This document shows, in pieces, positions 12,503-13,540 of a stretch of DNA of 13,540 bases; position 1 is the first letter of the stretch, and each line of letters starts with the position of its first letter. Below the pieces are notes generated by a model. It did not search any database, was not told where the DNA came from, and saw only the letters and a list, made by a program, of their open reading frames with translations. Source of the DNA: Candidatus Stahliibacteriota bacterium CG08_land_8_20_14_0_20_40_26 (GTDB taxonomy: Bacteria > Hydrothermota > UBA3073). Both the position numbers and the translations under genes were made by a program. Location: positions 1-13,540 of the forward strand of contig PEYP01000152.1 of NCBI GenBank assembly GCA_002774315.1, in the 5' to 3' direction.

Positions 12503-12658
12503 AAATCCTAAATCCCAAGCACTAAATCTCAAACAAATTCCAATTTCCAAACCCCAAAACGGTATTACACAAACACTTCCAACCCTGACGAGGTTTGGGA
12601 TTTGGAACATTTAAATTTAGAAATTATTTAGGATTTAGAAATTAGGATTTGGAATTTT
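12503..12658. repeat. Second inverted pair of heptamer arrays, between the zinc-ribbon and NifX-like genes
   Basis: Positions 12503-12558 run in 7-bp steps (AAATCCT, AAATCCC, AAGCACT, AAATCTC, AAACAAA, TTCCAAT, TTCCAAA, CCCCAAA). Positions 12592-12654 run in 7-bp steps of complementary sense (GGTTTGG, GATTTGG, AACATTT and so on to TTTAGGA, TTTAGAA, ATTAGGA, TTTGGAA). The two halves are irregular inverted repeats around about 33 bp. The 260-bp gap holds no gene. Confidence 0.7.
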
Positions 12659-12715
12659 CTTTTAATCTGTGGTACCATCTCTAAACATCTCCAGTAAATC
12701 AAAAATAAATTTAAC

Positions 12716-12746
12716 CTGTGTCAATCTGCGTCAATCTGTGTCTAAT
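12716..12746. repeat. Tandem decamers of the CTGTGTCAAT type
   Basis: CTGTGTCAAT, CTGCGTCAAT and CTGTGTCTAAT stand head to tail directly after the NifX-like gene. Its stop codon begins at the last base of the array. The reverse complement is the CACAGATTG word also seen at 13161. Confidence 0.6.
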
Positions 12747-13126
12747 TATTCTGAATGGTCGCACTCGTCCTTTTCAATTCCGTAGCCCCTTCCCCTTCCT
12801 GGTTTACAGAGACTTTCACCTCCTTCAAGCTCTCCTTTGAGTATTTTATCTATCACATCATCTATTTTCCCTGTCACTCCAACGATGGTCTCTATCCCCA
12901 TTTCCCTGAAGAACCCTGTCGCCCTTCTCCCAACACCGCCTGCAATGAGATATTTAATTCCTCTTTCAGAGAGGAATTGAGGCAGAAATCCAGGGCTATG
13001 TCCAGGATTATTAATAATCTCTCTTTTGAGAAGTTTTTCGTCTTCAATCTCTATTATCGTGAAACTGGGGCACCTTCCAAAGTGCGGAGATACATATTCA
13101 CCATCTGTTGATATCGCTATCTTCAT
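12746..13126 (-). CDS. NifX/NifB-C-family Fe-Mo cofactor-binding-like protein, complete
   Basis: The protein has 126 residues from ATG 13126 with AGGAGG five bases upstream. MKIAISTDGEYVSPHFGRCP is the hallmark opening of the dinitrogenase iron-molybdenum cofactor biosynthesis (NifX/NafY, orange protein) fold. Cys19 is in HFGRCPSF, and IKYLIAGGVGRRATGFFREM and a GVTG turn complete the about 105-residue domain. A 20-residue tail has SLCKPGRGRGYGIEKDEC and DHSE, adding two cysteines and a histidine. Family members bind metal clusters: FeMo-co precursors in NifX, and a Mo-Cu-S cluster in the orange protein. No nif structural genes are present, so nitrogen fixation is not implied. A similar gene lies upstream. 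The cluster bound here is unknown. Confidence 0.9.
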   Translation of the reverse strand: MKIAISTDGEYVSPHFGRCPSFTIIEIEDEKLLKREIINNPGHSPGFLPQFLSERGIKYLIAGGVGRRATGFFREMGIETIVGVTGKIDDVIDKILKGELEGGESLCKPGRGRGYGIEKDECDHSE

Positions 13127-13160
13127 TTTAGCCTCCTATTTATACTAAATCAAAGATAGC

Positions 13161-13228
13161 CACAGATTGCACGGATTTTCACAGATTCAGTGAAATCCAT
13201 GGCTTTTCTCAATCAGTGGAATCAGTGG
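13161..13228. repeat. CACAGATT and AATCAGTGG tandem words between the NifX-like genes
   Basis: CACAGATT occurs at 13161-13168 and 13180-13187. AATCAGTGG is repeated head to tail at 13211-13219 and 13220-13228. The second unit supplies the final His codon and the TGA stop of the upstream NifX-like gene, so the repeat reaches into coding sequence. Confidence 0.65.
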
Positions 13229-13540
13229 CCCATACCAAAATGTAGAGGTACCGATGCGTTGGATAACTCGTTCAATTCTCCCTTTTCATACTTCTTTATC
13301 GCCTCACTTACTGTTCCAGTTGCGCTTCCGTATATCTTTATACCGCCAGCAGTAAGTGTATGAAATGCATTTGGACCTACATTTCCTGTAATCAGAACAT
13401 CGACACCTTTGTTTATTATAGTCTGTGCAGATAGGACGCCAGCGCCCCCCATAGCACCTGAACCCACATTTTGGATACTTTCAGTTTCTCCCGTTTCGGT
13501 ATCATATATGATGAAATAGCTACACCTTCCGAAACGAGAA
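13222..13540 (-). CDS. NifX/NifB-C-family protein, N-terminus cut by window edge
   Basis: The frame is open from the window edge to TGA at 13224-13222, giving 105 codons. SRFGRCSYFIIYDTETGETE matches the usual N-terminal block, with the start roughly 15-20 codons beyond the window. NVGSGAMGGAGVLSAQTI, VDVLITGNVGPNAFHTL and GIKIYGSATGTVSEAI are characteristic of NifX-like proteins. The tail is ASVPLHFGMGH, ending in two histidines instead of the cysteines seen in the neighbouring copy. The GMG-rich internal loop is typical of members linked to MinD ATPases. It is probably a metal-cluster carrier or sensor, paired with the protein at 12746-13126. Internal starts such as GTG at 13467 would remove the conserved HFGRC-type block and are rejected. 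Confidence 0.9.
   Translation of the reverse strand, partial: SRFGRCSYFIIYDTETGETESIQNVGSGAMGGAGVLSAQTIINKGVDVLITGNVGPNAFHTLTAGGIKIYGSATGTVSEAIKKYEKGELNELSNASVPLHFGMGH

Noticed and set aside
12746..13540. Part of a nitrogen-fixation cluster
   Set aside because: The NifX-like fold occurs widely without nitrogenase, and no nifHDKENB gene is present; the MinD partners point to an orange-protein-like locus.
1..13540. tRNA or rRNA genes
   Set aside because: I looked for cloverleaf-like arms and conserved T-loop words on both strands and saw none that I could support.

Overview
The window is about 13.5 kb of A+T-rich bacterial DNA in which every gene I can support lies on the minus strand, so transcription runs from right to left. 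The gene content is that of an anaerobe: two MinD-type ATPases with ferredoxin inserts, two NifX-like cofactor-binding proteins, a 2[4Fe-4S] ferredoxin, a radical SAM enzyme and a set of thiol-redox proteins. Lgt plus a TlpA-like lipoprotein shows a lipoprotein pathway. I cannot name the phylum. The short palindromes and heptamer arrays between genes resemble those I associate with uncultured lineages such as WOR-3 (Stahlbacteria) or Omnitrophota, but that is a weak guess from memory.

Right part (13540 to 7579): NifX-like protein (cut by the window edge), a second NifX-like protein, a Gly-rich zinc-ribbon protein, Lgt, a MinD/ferredoxin ATPase, two polytopic membrane proteins, a second MinD/ferredoxin ATPase, a glutaredoxin-like protein and a thioredoxin with a WCMHC site. 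From lgt to trx, gaps are mostly 3-15 bp with one 8-bp overlap, so this looks like one or two operons. Paired MinD/ferredoxin ATPases beside NifX-like proteins recall the orange-protein (ORP) locus of Desulfovibrio. The two membrane proteins and the thiol-redox pair placed around the ATPases are the most unusual part and the best candidate here for an undescribed system.

Middle part (7172 to 3192): two class I methyltransferases, a ferredoxin with an Arg/Gly-rich N-terminus, a TlpA-like lipoprotein, a thioredoxin reductase lacking the usual NADPH-binding motifs, and a radical SAM protein with extra C-terminal cysteines. The intervals between them are filled with short repeats. trxB and the radical SAM gene abut and are probably co-transcribed; tlpA has a convincing promoter of its own.

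Left part (1763 to 1): a decayed ISL3-like transposase with a small palindrome inserted in it, two consensus sigma70-type promoters (TTGACA-N17-TATAAT), and the N-terminal 251 codons of a ClpP/crotonase-fold serine peptidase (SDH_sah-like) with a perfect inverted repeat in its leader.

The intergenic DNA is a mosaic of at least seven short repeat families: CCTGCCT/CTACCTGT palindromes, AACCACAGAG words, an ATTGCGAGGCGAAG-type repeat, CCCCGTTAG hairpins, ACAGGGATTnAAAGAGAT repeats, heptamer arrays in inverted pairs, and CACAGATTG / AATCAGTGG tandem words.
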